Shown here in pieces: positions 15,904 to 25,032 of a stretch of DNA of 64,000 nt (the stretch's first letter is position 1; each line of letters opens with the position of its first letter). Under the pieces are notes generated by a model. It did not search any database. It saw only the letters and a list, made by a program, of their open reading frames with translations, and was not told the origin of the DNA. The translations under genes and the position numbers were made by a program. The DNA is from Planctomycetota bacterium (GTDB lineage: Bacteria; Planctomycetota; Phycisphaerae; Phycisphaerales; UBA1924): contig JAUZRR010000033.1 of NCBI GenBank assembly GCA_030950285.1, positions 1 to 64,000 on the forward strand, in the 5' to 3' direction.

Positions 15904-16608
15904 GTGACAACCCCGCACGCCACCATCCCGGAATCGACCAACGGCACCGCCGACCAACCCGACACGGGTTCCGCCGCGCCCAAAGCACCCACCCAGGCTC
16001 CGGCGACCGCCGCGCCCGAAGCGCCTCCCGTCGTCCAGATCACTCCCAAGCCCCAACCCAAGCGTCGCAAAGGACGCAAGCCCAAACGCTCGTTGTTTGT
16101 CAAAGCCGAGGCGTTCGTCAGCAGGCTCAGCACACGCAACACCTTCTGGCACCGCGTCTGCTCGCTGATCTGGCTGCCGTATGCCTTCCACTCCGGCATC
16201 AAAATGAAACGGCTCGACGGGCAGACCTTCCAAGCGGTCCTCCCCTTCCGCCGCTTCAACCGCAACTGGTACAACGCGATGGCCGGTGCCGCCCTCTTGG
16301 GCAACTCCGAGATCGCCGGCGGCAGCTACGTCTTCGGGTTCTGCGGCAGCGACTACACGGTCGTCTGCAAACACCTCGAGTACAAGTTCCTCCGGCCCTG
16401 CCTGGGGCCGGCGGTCTACCGCATCAAACCCCGCGACGACATCGAGGAACAGGTCAGAAGCGGCACTGAGTTCAACGCGGTCCTCGAGATGAATATCTTT
16501 CAGGCGATCACCAAGCCGGGCGCCAAAGAACGCCGCGTCGGACGCTGCACCGCGACGTTCCACATCACGCCCAAGACGCAGCAGCGGAGCAAGGGCCGGC
16601 TCAAGTAG
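15904..16608 (+). CDS. Hotdog-fold (DUF4442-like) hypothetical protein
   Basis: 234 aa from GTG 15904. The first ~60 residues are a low-complexity, Pro/Ala-rich then Lys/Arg-rich segment (PKPQPKRRKGRKPKRS). The rest has one folded domain: NRNWYNAMAGAALLGNSEIAGGSYVFGFCG, then YTVVCKHLEYKFLRPCLGPAVYRIKP and a C-terminal beta pair. This N...G..A.LG..E pattern followed by a long strand resembles hotdog-fold thioesterase-like proteins of the DUF4442 group. No catalytic residue is obvious. The basic N-terminal tail is unusual for the fold. Confidence 0.6.
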   Translation: MTTPHATIPESTNGTADQPDTGSAAPKAPTQAPATAAPEAPPVVQITPKPQPKRRKGRKPKRSLFVKAEAFVSRLSTRNTFWHRVCSLIWLPYAFHSGIKMKRLDGQTFQAVLPFRRFNRNWYNAMAGAALLGNSEIAGGSYVFGFCGSDYTVVCKHLEYKFLRPCLGPAVYRIKPRDDIEEQVRSGTEFNAVLEMNIFQAITKPGAKERRVGRCTATFHITPKTQQRSKGRLK

Positions 16609-16624
16609 CACCCTAGACATCAAC

Positions 16625-16701
16625 GAGCCCCGAGCGCAAGCTCGGGGTCGAAAATGGTTGATTTTTACGGGCAATCAATCCTGTGCTCGCGCACAGGGCT
16701 C
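16625..16701. repeat. Two GAGCC-stem-GNRA palindromic elements with different stems
   Basis: 16625-16649 reads GAGCCCCGAGC-GCAA-GCTCGGGGTC. 16680-16701 reads, on the minus strand, GAGCCCTGTGC-GCGA-GCACAGG. Both keep the GAGCC prefix and a GNRA loop, but their stems differ from each other and from the common GAGCCCCTCGC version with compensating changes on both arms. They fill the gap between the hotdog-like gene and the next membrane protein gene. Confidence 0.85.
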
Positions 16702-16792
16702 ATAAATACGCACGCAGTTCTTTGGTGAGCCCTACCACAGATCCGCAGCACACCAGACGAGGGAACCGCCGCCGTTCTAGACTTGCACCCCA

Positions 16793-17968
16793 GTGAGCAC
16801 CCCCCCCCACCAGAACCCCGCCACCCTCCGCACAGCACTCGGCTGGGCGCTCTATCTCGGGTGCTCGTGGACCTGGTGCATCGGGATGTTCCTGCCCGTG
16901 CTCCTCCTCGGCGACTACGGCCTGTGGGGGTTCGTCGTCTTTGCGGTGCCCAACGTCGTCGGCGCAGCAGCGATGGGCTGGGTGCTCACCACCTCGGGTG
17001 CCGCCGAACGCATCCTGAAAGAGCACGCATTTGCCTGCGGCCTGTTCGCCGCCGTCACGATCGCGTTCCACCTCTACTTCCTGCAATGGATCGGCACCCG
17101 CCTCACCGGGCTGTGGTGGATCGGCGCTCTGGTCGCCATGCCGATCGTCGGTGCGTTCGCCCTCCGCCTCTCACAGCGCACCGCGCGCACGGTCGCGGCC
17201 CTCGTCTGGCTCGTCTCCATCGCGACACTCGCGTCTGTCCTGCGCGATCGCACCGCTGCCGGTGACTGGTCGCTCGGCAACACCACGCCCCCGATCGACC
17301 TGCTCTGGCTCGCCCCGGTCTGCGTGTTCGGCTTTGCGCTCTGCCCCTACCTCGACCCCACCTTCCTCCGCGCACGCCGTTCCTGCTCGCCCGCGCATGC
17401 CAAGGTCGCGTTCGGCGTGGGTTTCGGGCTCGTCTTTGCCGCGATGATCGTCCTCACACTTCTCTACGCTGCGCTCTTCCCGGTGGACAGCTTCGCGGTC
17501 GGCTTTGCGAGTGCCGCGACACTCGGCCTGCTCGCCGCCCACTTCGGCACCCAAGCCATCTACACCTGCGCCCTGCACTGGAAAGAAGGCCTCCCCCTCG
17601 GCGGCCGCCTCCTCTTTGTCGTGCCGCTCATCGGCCTGCTCCTCGGGCTCCCCGTCTTTCACGGCTGGTCGATCGCGGGGGCCTCCTCCTACGAGGTCAT
17701 CTACTACAGCTTCATGGGGTTCTACGGCCTGGTCTTCCCGGCGTACGTCTGGCTGTGCCTTATCCCCACCGCCGACGGGCACGCCGGCCTCCGCGGCCCG
17801 CGCGGCAAACACAAACTCCGCGTCTGGTGCGCCACCGTCGGCGTTGCTGCCCCACTCTTCGGAATGGGCCTGATCGCGATGGAAGAGCTCTTCCTCGTCC
17901 CCGGCCTCGGAATCGTGCTGCTGGCGAGACTGGCGGTCAGGCCCCGGGCATCGCGTCGAGCCGCCTGA
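16793..17968 (+). CDS. Polytopic membrane protein of unknown function
   Basis: 391 aa from GTG 16793, with roughly ten or eleven hydrophobic segments (for example ALYLGCSWTWCIGMFLPVLLL, LLFVVPLIGLLLGLPVF and VWCATVGVAAPLFGMGLIAM). There are no large soluble domains and no transport motif that I recognise. The number and spacing of helices fit a transporter or permease, but no substrate is suggested by neighbours. Its 3' end overlaps the 3' end of the convergent queG gene by 32 bases. Confidence 0.7.
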   Translation: MSTPPHQNPATLRTALGWALYLGCSWTWCIGMFLPVLLLGDYGLWGFVVFAVPNVVGAAAMGWVLTTSGAAERILKEHAFACGLFAAVTIAFHLYFLQWIGTRLTGLWWIGALVAMPIVGAFALRLSQRTARTVAALVWLVSIATLASVLRDRTAAGDWSLGNTTPPIDLLWLAPVCVFGFALCPYLDPTFLRARRSCSPAHAKVAFGVGFGLVFAAMIVLTLLYAALFPVDSFAVGFASAATLGLLAAHFGTQAIYTCALHWKEGLPLGGRLLFVVPLIGLLLGLPVFHGWSIAGASSYEVIYYSFMGFYGLVFPAYVWLCLIPTADGHAGLRGPRGKHKLRVWCATVGVAAPLFGMGLIAMEELFLVPGLGIVLLARLAVRPRASRRAA

Positions 17969-19067
17969 GCCCGTCGCGCGCGGTCTTGCGCACAAGCTCG
18001 GGCTCGCCAGCGTCCCATGCAATGTCGACGAGCCGAGTGCGAAACCGATCGCGCAGTTTCATATCCTGCGCCACACGGCCCGGATCGCAACTCTCCATCT
18101 GCCCCACGCCGATGAGGATCGCGTTGCGCTTTATCTGCGACAGTGTGACACGTTTCATCGCGCTGCTGGCAAAGCGAGCGCGACGGGATTCCTCGTCCCA
18201 GCCGAGCACCTCCAGCAGATCAAACCCGTCGCGCCTCGGTGTCAACTCAGGATGGGCCATCCCGGGACCGCTCATTGATTGATGACCGTTTCTGCGCGCC
18301 GAGTTGTGCGGGCACACCTCCTGGCACACATCGCACCCGACCAGCCAGTCGCCCATCCCAGCCGCAAGCGTCGGCTCGATCTCGCGTTCGTGCTCGATCG
18401 TCAGGTAGCTGATGCACCGCGAACCGTCCACGCTGTAGGGCGTGATGGCGTTCGTCGGGCAGGCGTCGATGCACCGCGTGCAGCTGCCGCAGTGGTCGGG
18501 CTCGAGGCGTTGGCTCGCGGGCGCGTCGAGTTCCAGCGTCGTAAAAAACCCGCCGAGCACCATCCAGCTGCCGTGCGTCGGGTGGATGAGCAGCGTGTGC
18601 TTGCCGATCCACCCCAGCCCGCACCGCAGCGCCATCTCGCGCTCGAGCACAGGTGCCGAATCGCAGAACGCCCGCGTCGCTGCGCCCGGAAACGTCTCCC
18701 GCACCCGATCGCAGACCCGGTGCAGCCTGCGCTTGAGCACGGTGTGGTAGTCCCGTCCGCGGGCGTACCGCGCGATGCGACCACTCCCCAGTCGGGACTC
18801 CTCCGCCGCCACGCCCCGCCCCGCGTAGTACTCTGCCACCATCACGACAGACCTTGCCCCGGGCAAGAGCCGTGTCGGGTCGAGACGTTCTTCGACAGTG
18901 TCAGCGAGCCACGCCATCTCGCCGTGCTTGCCGGCATCGAGCCATTCGCGGAGCGCCTCGGCGTGCTCGATCGGCTCGATCGGCGCAGCCCCCACCAGAG
19001 CAAAGCCCTCGTGCCCGCACATCTCCAGCACCAGGCTGAAAACTCCGCCTCGGTCGTTTGTGCTCAT
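17937..19067 (-). CDS. queG: Epoxyqueuosine reductase
   Basis: The final enzyme of queuosine synthesis, reducing epoxyqueuosine in tRNA anticodons with a cobalamin and two 4Fe-4S clusters. 376 aa from ATG 19067 (MSTNDRGGVFSLVLEMC); the track ORF starts too early. Seen: RYARGRDYHTVLKRRL, the active-site block FCDSAPVLEREMALRCGLGWIGKHTLLI (D136 expected as proton donor), and ferredoxin motifs CGSCTRCIDACPTNAI (193-207) and GCDVCQEVCPHN. A C-terminal helical repeat section follows (SSAMKRVTLSQIKRNAILIG). It lies 28 bp downstream of the isomerase-like gene on the same strand, likely co-transcribed. Confidence 0.94.
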   Translation of the reverse strand: MSTNDRGGVFSLVLEMCGHEGFALVGAAPIEPIEHAEALREWLDAGKHGEMAWLADTVEERLDPTRLLPGARSVVMVAEYYAGRGVAAEESRLGSGRIARYARGRDYHTVLKRRLHRVCDRVRETFPGAATRAFCDSAPVLEREMALRCGLGWIGKHTLLIHPTHGSWMVLGGFFTTLELDAPASQRLEPDHCGSCTRCIDACPTNAITPYSVDGSRCISYLTIEHEREIEPTLAAGMGDWLVGCDVCQEVCPHNSARRNGHQSMSGPGMAHPELTPRRDGFDLLEVLGWDEESRRARFASSAMKRVTLSQIKRNAILIGVGQMESCDPGRVAQDMKLRDRFRTRLVDIAWDAGEPELVRKTARDGLRRLDAMPGA

Positions 19068-19095
19068 ATCCAGCTGCGCCCCGGAGGGGTGAGCC

Positions 19096-19995
19096 TCACG
19101 CGCCCGCCGCAGCAGGGGCCGCCGCGTCGGTCGATGCCCCGCTGTTGCAGCACGCGCCGCTTCCACAGCCTGCTTCGAGAACCCACGTTTCAACAGTTTC
19201 GAGCGCCCGCCGCAGCACACCCTCGGGCTCGGCGAGTTCCGGACGCCAGTGCTTCATCCACTCGACCACGAGCCATCCCGGATAGTCGAGCCGCGCGAGG
19301 TGCTTGACCCCCCGTTCGAGCGGCATCTCGCCGTGCCCGATCTCGACCGGCTGGGTGCCTTGCATGTCCTTGAGCTTGACGGTCACCAGGCGCTCGCCGA
19401 GCAGGTCGATCGCCTCTTCGACATGGTCGCCGTCGCGCGCACCGACGGTGATGTTGTACGCCGCGCCCAGCCACGGGCTGTCGCACTCGTCCAGCACTTC
19501 TGCGACCTGCGCCGCGTGGCTGAACGCGCCGCCGTTCTCGAGTGCGAGCGTCACCCGGTGCTTGCTCGCGACGGCCAGCAGCTCCTGCAGCCGCTCGACG
19601 ACGCGGGCCACCGTCCGGCTGCGCTTCTCGCCCTTGGGTGAGTCAAAGCCGAACACGCGCAGGTGCGGACACTCCATGTCGTTGGCCAACGCGATGAACC
19701 GCTTGGCGTCTTCGAGGTTGCGGTCGTGCCCGGGCATCGCCCGCCCCATGACCGGCGGCCAGACCGGCGCATCAAACCGCAACGAAGTGCCCAAGCACAT
19801 CACGTGCGTGCCCGACTCGATCGCAAGACGACGCACTTTCGTCGAATCGGTCAACGCCGGGTCGCACGCAAAGTCCGTGCAGCTCCATCCAAACGTACGG
19901 AGCTCAACGCCCTGATATTCCGCGTCGTCAGCGAAACTCATCACGCGCTCGAGCGTCCAATCAGGACAGGCGACGGTGCTGAAAGCAATCTTCAT
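19096..19995 (-). CDS. Sugar phosphate isomerase/epimerase-like TIM-barrel protein
   Basis: 299 aa from ATG 19995 (MKIAFSTVACPDWTLERVMSFADDAEYQGVELR). The fold is the xylose isomerase-like (AP-endonuclease-2) TIM barrel: metal-binding positions are suggested by TLALENGGAF (Glu near 150), YNITVGARDGDH, KLKDMQG and VVEWMKHW. The last ~20 residues are Cys-rich (GCGSGACCNSGAS) and probably outside the fold. Substrate unknown; such genes often act on inositol or hydroxypyruvate-type compounds. It heads a probable two-gene operon with queG, whose functions do not obviously connect. Confidence 0.82.
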   Translation of the reverse strand: MKIAFSTVACPDWTLERVMSFADDAEYQGVELRTFGWSCTDFACDPALTDSTKVRRLAIESGTHVMCLGTSLRFDAPVWPPVMGRAMPGHDRNLEDAKRFIALANDMECPHLRVFGFDSPKGEKRSRTVARVVERLQELLAVASKHRVTLALENGGAFSHAAQVAEVLDECDSPWLGAAYNITVGARDGDHVEEAIDLLGERLVTVKLKDMQGTQPVEIGHGEMPLERGVKHLARLDYPGWLVVEWMKHWRPELAEPEGVLRRALETVETWVLEAGCGSGACCNSGASTDAAAPAAAGA

Positions 19996-20284
19996 GGCAA
20001 GGATCTCACAACCAAACTCATCGACTATGCAAGGGAACCGATCGCATCGTAGCGGCGCACAGTCTGGCCCGCCCGCAGGGTTCTCGGCCCCACGCCCCGT
20101 GCCCCCACACCCCGCACGACCCCCCCAAACCGTACAAACCGCGGCACACCCGGCCGAACCCGAGCAAATCCAACCAGACACACTCGCACAGCGATGCTTT
20201 CGCTGGGCGAACCCCGGTTCTGAATCCGATTATCAACCAGTGCGGGGCGGGCATCAACGTGTCCGAAGCCTGAAGGGATTGTCT

Positions 20285-20536
20285 ATGGCCATTCGTCAGT
20301 CACTCAAGACGGCGGGGCAGGGGACCGTGGTTGTTGTTGTCGTGCTTGCTGCGAACGGGTGCGCCACCGGCTCGGCGCGGACCGACTATTTCGTCGCACG
20401 CAGCGCTGCCCACCAGGCAACCCAGGGCGACGGCTCGCTCGTCGAGTTCACACCAGACGCGACCAACCCGACGTGGTCGGCCTCCCTCACCTACGTCCCG
20501 ATTCTCGATGCGGGTGATCTTGCCGACATCAGGTAA
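20285..20536 (+). CDS. Small putative lipoprotein
   Basis: 83 aa from ATG 20285 (MAIRQSLKTAGQGTVVVVVVLAANGCATGSA). The N-terminus is positively charged, followed by a Val-rich hydrophobic stretch and a plausible lipobox ending in Cys at about residue 26. The remaining 57 residues (YFVARSAAHQATQGDGSLVEF...VPILDAGDLADIR) have no recognised family. Upstream, 19996-20284 is a 289-base gap shared with the divergent isomerase gene. It converges on the sensor kinase gene 18 bp away. Confidence 0.5.
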   Translation: MAIRQSLKTAGQGTVVVVVVLAANGCATGSARTDYFVARSAAHQATQGDGSLVEFTPDATNPTWSASLTYVPILDAGDLADIR

Positions 20537-20554
20537 CTCGAACGCCCATGAGCA

Positions 20555-21496
20555 TCACGCCTCGGGACCCTCGGCCAGCGGTGCAACACCCGGCAGCGTG
20601 ATCTGAAAGTCCGTCCCCCGCCCCGGTTCGGTGTGCAGTTCGATCCGTCCGCCGTGGGCCTCGATAATCCGCCGCGCGGTGGAAAGCCCGAGCCCGGTGC
20701 CGCCGGACTTGGTCGTAAAGTACGGCTCGAAGATCCGCTGCGCCGCGTCGGCCTCAATGCCAGGACCGGTGTCGATGACGTGCAGCACCGCTGTGGGCCG
20801 ACGTTGCTCGTCCTCGCTGCGGTTTGTCCGCAGGATCATCTCGCGGGGCTTGCCCTCGGGCTGCCCGGCCATCGCCTGCACCGCGTTGAGCACGAGGTTC
20901 AGCACCGCCTGCTTGATGAGGTGCGGATCGCACCAGGCGATCAACTCACCCGGCGACAGGTCACTCCGCACGCGCACCCCCTGCTGCTCGGCCTGAGGCA
21001 GGAAGAAATCGATCAGCTCGTCGACAGCCGCGTTCAGGTCCGCCCCGCGAGGCTCAAACCGCAACTCGTCGGCGTACTCAAGGAAATCCGTAAGAATCCC
21101 CCGCAAGCGCTCGGCCTCACGCCCGAGTGAGCCCAACCGACGCAACAACGGCGCACGCGACTCATCATCAATCGGCAGGTCTTCCACACCCTCAGCCAGC
21201 AGCTGCACATTCAGCCCGATCGTCGAGAGCGGGTTCTTGATCTCGTGTGCGAGCCCGCGTGTCATCGAACCGAGCTCGGCAAGCCGTTCGGCACGACGGG
21301 CCCGGGCGTCGGCTGCGCGAACCCGACGGACGTACCGCCGCACGAGGTGCGTCACCACCGCAGCGGTCAGGAGCGTTCCGATCGCAAACCCGACCAGCAC
21401 GCCACCAACCCAGGGCGACACCGCCCCCGTCGGCTGCGCACCAACGCGCAGCAGCCAGCTCACCTCACCCGGGAAACCTGCACAAAGCCACGGCAT
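20555..21496 (-). CDS. Membrane-bound sensor histidine kinase
   Basis: 313 aa from ATG 21496 (MPWLCAGFPGEVSWLLRVGAQ). One membrane helix (about 30-52, VGGVLVGFAIGTLLTAAVVTHLV) with almost no periplasmic part, then a dimerisation/phosphoacceptor helix RGLAHEIKNPLSTIGLNVQLL with H84 as phosphoacceptor, and a GHKL ATPase domain: N-box LNLVLNAVQAM, G1 VIDTGPGIE, F-box IFEPYFTTK and G2 GGTGLGLSTARRII. No cognate response regulator is adjacent; the cold-shock gene lies 52 bp upstream on the same strand. Confidence 0.9.
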   Translation of the reverse strand: MPWLCAGFPGEVSWLLRVGAQPTGAVSPWVGGVLVGFAIGTLLTAAVVTHLVRRYVRRVRAADARARRAERLAELGSMTRGLAHEIKNPLSTIGLNVQLLAEGVEDLPIDDESRAPLLRRLGSLGREAERLRGILTDFLEYADELRFEPRGADLNAAVDELIDFFLPQAEQQGVRVRSDLSPGELIAWCDPHLIKQAVLNLVLNAVQAMAGQPEGKPREMILRTNRSEDEQRRPTAVLHVIDTGPGIEADAAQRIFEPYFTTKSGGTGLGLSTARRIIEAHGGRIELHTEPGRGTDFQITLPGVAPLAEGPEA

Positions 21497-21548
21497 GGAC
21501 AAGTCTACGGACCCCACGCCGCGACGCGCGATGCTCCCGGCTCGCACC

Positions 21549-21833
21549 TCACCGCCGGGGCGTCCGCGTGTACTGCCGCTTGGGCACAACGACCGTCGGC
21601 TCGGTCAGCTGCACCCGCGTGGCTTTCCACCCCTTGTCGGTTTCCTCGGCGTCGTAGTTCACGTGGGCGTCGTCGTTGAGCACCCGGAACCCATCGCCCA
21701 CGATGCACGAGAAATGCACGAAGATGTCCTGCCCATCCGGCCCGACAAGAAAACCGAACCCCTTGCGCGGGTCGAACCACTTGACCTGACCATCAACACC
21801 ATCAAGCCGGCCCGGCGTTTCCTGGCTGCTCAT
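21549..21833 (-). CDS. Cold-shock domain protein
   Basis: 94 aa. The CSD holds both RNA-binding motifs, [14 protein letters not shown] (RNP1) and DIFVHFSCI (RNP2), flanked by a short N-terminal tail and a basic C-terminal tail ([12 protein letters not shown]), so it is longer than the usual 65-70 aa Csp. It is predicted to bind single-stranded RNA or DNA. The preceding 290 bases (21834-22125) contain its promoter region and the pnp terminator. Confidence 0.92.
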   Translation of the reverse strand: MSSQETPGRLDGVDGQVKWFDPRKGFGFLVGPDGQDIFVHFSCIVGDGFRVLNDDAHVNYDAEETDKGWKATRVQLTEPTVVVPKRQYTRTPRR

Positions 21834-22044
21834 GGATCACCCCCAAACCTTTGCCCCACGCCAGCACAGGACGGAGGCCGGCACAAACCCGGCAACCCGC
21901 GACCGCGTGGAAAGCTCGCCCGAACACCCAGAACGGGCGGCAGAATCCGCGACCCGACCGGGATGCGACACGAGAACGCGAATCCGGCCGGACACCGCAG
22001 ATTACCAGAATGCGCGCCCACGTCAACAAAGGTCCGAAAAGCAA

Positions 22045-22072
22045 AGCCGGGTGCCCACGTGGACACCCGGCT
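22045..22072 (-). terminator. Probable pnp terminator
   Basis: On the minus strand AGCCGGGTG...CACCCGGCT forms a nine-pair stem followed by TTTGCTTTTCGG, 50-80 bases after the pnp stop at 22126. Confidence 0.7.
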
Positions 22073-22125
22073 GTTCGGAGTTTGTATTGTCGAACTCTCA
22101 GCCCATCAGGCCGAGTGATGCGGGG

Positions 22126-24294
22126 TTACGCCTCGACGGTCTCGGCCTTTTTGTCCATCTCGACAGCCTTGCGGCTGAGCTTGATGCGGCCTTGCTCGTC
22201 CACCATGATGACCTTGACCTTGACGATATCGCCGATCTTGACCACCTCATCGACGCTCTTGACAAAGCCGTCGGCGAGTTCGGAGATGTGGCACATGCCG
22301 TCGGTGCCCGGGGCGAGCTCGATGAACGCGCCGAAGTCTTTGACAGAGACGACTTTACCGTCGTAGACGGTCCCGACCTTGATCTCTTCGCAGAGCGCCT
22401 GGACCTCGGCGAGCGCCGCCTCGACCGCCGGGCCGTTGGAGCTGGAGATCATCACGGTACCGTCGTCCTCGACGTCGATGTTGACCTCGTGCTTGTCCTG
22501 GAGGGCGCGGATGACCTTGCCCCCCGGGCCGATGAGCTTGCCGATCTTCTCGACCGAGATTTTGAGGGTGACCATCATCGGGGCATAGGGCGAAATCTTC
22601 GCCCGCGGCTCGGCGATGCACTTCTCCATGGTCTCGATGATCTCGAGCCGCCCTTCACGGGCCTGAGCAAAGATGACCTTGATCTGGTCGAGATTGAGCC
22701 CGCGGGCCTTGAGATCGAGCTGGATGCCGGTGATTCCTTCGCGGGTGCCGGAGACCTTGAAGTCCATGTCGCCGAAGAAGTCCTCTTCGCCGAGGATGTC
22801 GGTGACGAAGACCTCGCTGCCGCCGTTCTCATCGGTGAAGCGTCCGACGGAGATGCCGGCACAGGTCCCGGTGATGGGCACGCCGGCGTCCATGAGCGCG
22901 AGGCACCCGCCGCAGACCGACGCCATCGACGAGGAGCCGTTGCTCTCGGTGATGTCGCTGACCAGGCGGACGGTGTAGGGGAAGTCTTCGGGGTTGGGCA
23001 GGATCGCCATGAGCGACCGCTCGGCGAGGGCACCGTGGCCGACCTCGCGGCGGCCGGGACCCATGATCCGCTTTGCTTCACCCGTGCAGAACGGCGGGAA
23101 GTTGTAGTGGAGGGTGAACTTCTTGGAGTACTCGGGCAGCAGACCGTCGACGATCTGCTCGTCGCGTGCGGTACCGAGCGTGCAGGTCACCAGGCTCTGA
23201 GTCTCGCCGCGCTGGAAGAACGCCGAGCCGTGGGTGCGGTGGAAGACACCGACCTCGGCCTCGATCGCCCGGATTTCCTTGAGCGCGCGCCCGTCGGCGC
23301 GGCGGTGCTTCTCGGCGATCAGCTTTCGGGTGGTCTTTTTCTCAAGCGTGCGGAACGCCTCTTTGGCTTCGCTGCGGAGCTTGACGCTCTTGGCGTACTC
23401 GGCGTAGGTGCCCGACTCGTTGATCGGGAAGTGCTCGTCGAGCAGCTTGGTGCGCAGCTCGTTGACGCGGTTGTGGCGTTCCTGCTTGCCGCTGATCTGA
23501 CGGGCTTCGAGCATGTCCTCGCCACAGACCTCGCGGACCTTGGCCACCACCTCATCACTCGGCAACGCGAGAGAGTTGATGATCTTCTCCTGCCCGACCT
23601 TGCCGACCAGCTCTTCGATCAGGCCGAGGATCTGCTTGATGTACTCGTACCCGAACTCGATCGCGGCGTGGACATCATCATCAGGCACCTCGGCGGCACC
23701 GACCTCGATCATGTTGATCCCGTCGGCGTGCCCGGCGAGGACCAGGTCCAGGTCGGAGAAGTCCATCTGCGACACCGTCGGGTTGATGACAAAGACCGGC
23801 CCGTCGTCGGTGTGGATGCGGCCCACGCGAACGGTCGCGGTCGGGCCGTCAAACGGCGCATTGCTGATCGCCAGCGCCGCCGAGGCAGCCGTCGCCGCGA
23901 GGACATCGGTGTCGTTCTCGGCGTCGTGGCTCATCACCCAGCACTGGATCTGCACCTCGTCGATAAACCCGTCGGGGAAGAGCGGGCGGATCGGGCGGTC
24001 GATCATCCGCATCGTGAGAACTTCCTTCTCGTTGGGCGGCCCCTCACGCTTGCGGAACCCGCCGGGGAACTTGCCGCCCGCGGAGAGTTTCTCGCGGTAA
24101 TCGACTTGCATGGGGAAGAAGTCGAGCCCTTCGCGGGGCTTGTCGCGGACGACGGTCGCGAGCACGGTGCTGTCGCCGTAGGTCGCGATCACCGCGGACG
24201 TCGCCTGTCGAGCGACCTTGCCGGTCTGCAGGGTCAGCGTGCGGCCGCCGATTTCGCGCTCGATGGAGACGTTGCCGAGAGGTTTGGCTGTCAT
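22126..24294 (-). CDS. pnp: Polyribonucleotide nucleotidyltransferase (PNPase)
   Basis: A 3'-5' phosphorolytic exoribonuclease, 722 aa from ATG 24294 ([30 protein letters not shown]). Domains: a first RNase PH domain (about 10-150, with [26 protein letters not shown]), an all-helical linker, a second RNase PH domain ([57 protein letters not shown]), KH ([18 protein letters not shown]), and S1 ([20 protein letters not shown]). The length is normal. It follows rpsO on the same strand, the classical rpsO-pnp arrangement, with a hairpin between. Confidence 0.98.
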   Translation of the reverse strand: MTAKPLGNVSIEREIGGRTLTLQTGKVARQATSAVIATYGDSTVLATVVRDKPREGLDFFPMQVDYREKLSAGGKFPGGFRKREGPPNEKEVLTMRMIDRPIRPLFPDGFIDEVQIQCWVMSHDAENDTDVLAATAASAALAISNAPFDGPTATVRVGRIHTDDGPVFVINPTVSQMDFSDLDLVLAGHADGINMIEVGAAEVPDDDVHAAIEFGYEYIKQILGLIEELVGKVGQEKIINSLALPSDEVVAKVREVCGEDMLEARQISGKQERHNRVNELRTKLLDEHFPINESGTYAEYAKSVKLRSEAKEAFRTLEKKTTRKLIAEKHRRADGRALKEIRAIEAEVGVFHRTHGSAFFQRGETQSLVTCTLGTARDEQIVDGLLPEYSKKFTLHYNFPPFCTGEAKRIMGPGRREVGHGALAERSLMAILPNPEDFPYTVRLVSDITESNGSSSMASVCGGCLALMDAGVPITGTCAGISVGRFTDENGGSEVFVTDILGEEDFFGDMDFKVSGTREGITGIQLDLKARGLNLDQIKVIFAQAREGRLEIIETMEKCIAEPRAKISPYAPMMVTLKISVEKIGKLIGPGGKVIRALQDKHEVNIDVEDDGTVMISSSNGPAVEAALAEVQALCEEIKVGTVYDGKVVSVKDFGAFIELAPGTDGMCHISELADGFVKSVDEVVKIGDIVKVKVIMVDEQGRIKLSRKAVEMDKKAETVEA

Positions 24295-24487
24295 GATGTG
24301 TTCTGCCTTCTGACTGCGCCGCAGCCGATCCTCAGCCACACGCCGAGCGACCAGTCGCGGCTGACCCACGACCCCGCACAGCCCGAGAGGCAGAAGGCAT
24401 GACGCAGTCCCGAAAGGCTGCCCCGTGCCGACTGCCGCGTCGTGCACCCCGCGAGGGCCGCGGATCCCGTTGTGGATCCAAAACGAA

Positions 24488-24513
24488 CACCGCCGACGTT
24501 TCCGTCGGCGGTG
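24488..24513 (-). promoter_or_regulatory. Hairpin between rpsO and pnp
   Basis: CACCGCCGACG-TTTC-CGTCGGCGGTG, an 11-pair perfect stem, starts ten bases after the rpsO stop. In E. coli this junction holds an attenuating terminator and RNase III processing sites that control pnp; a similar role here is inferred from position only. On the minus strand it is followed by TTCGTTTT, so partial termination is plausible. Confidence 0.6.
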
Positions 24514-24522
24514 CGTGATGCG

Positions 24523-24792
24523 TTACTTGCGCAAACCGAGCTTTGCGATCGTCGCCAGATACGCCGGGCGGTCTTTCCGAGCCAGGTACCGAAGCAACCG
24601 ATTGCGACGGCTGACCATCGCCAGCAGCCCGCGCCGCGAGTGGAAGTCTTTGCGGTGCTCGCGCAGGTGCCCGGACAGCTCGGCGATCCGCCGCGTGAGC
24701 AGCGCGATCTGGACCTGCGGCGAACCGACGTCGCCGTCGTGGGTCGCAAACTCGGAGATGATTTCGGAACGAACTTCAGGAGCCGTCGGCAT
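24523..24792 (-). CDS. rpsO: 30S ribosomal protein S15
   Basis: 89 aa from ATG 24792 ([33 protein letters not shown]). The characteristic [38 protein letters not shown] block and the RRNRLLRYL ending identify uS15, which binds 16S rRNA early in 30S assembly. The length is standard. The ATG 24792 start removes the unrelated 49 codons in the track ORF. Confidence 0.98.
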   Translation of the reverse strand: MPTAPEVRSEIISEFATHDGDVGSPQVQIALLTRRIAELSGHLREHRKDFHSRRGLLAMVSRRNRLLRYLARKDRPAYLATIAKLGLRK

Positions 24793-25032
24793 CAGCAATC
24801 CTCTGCCTGGTCGAGGGGGAAACTCTCGATGGGATAGACAAAAATGACAAGAACGAAACGCCCGGCAGCCCCGCGAGAGCGGCTTGGAACCACCCACGGT
24901 TCGGAACCGGGTCGGACGACCAATACTAGCCGCCCCCAAACCCCGATCAATCGCCAGCCGTCACCGGACCAACCCCGAACCGGTCGCATTCGCGCATCCC
25001 CCCCCCCGCTCCCGGCGGATATCGTTCAGCCT

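Noticed and set aside
21832-24402. 856-aa ORF antisense to pnp
   Set aside because: Acidic shadow of the PNPase gene, no family pattern.
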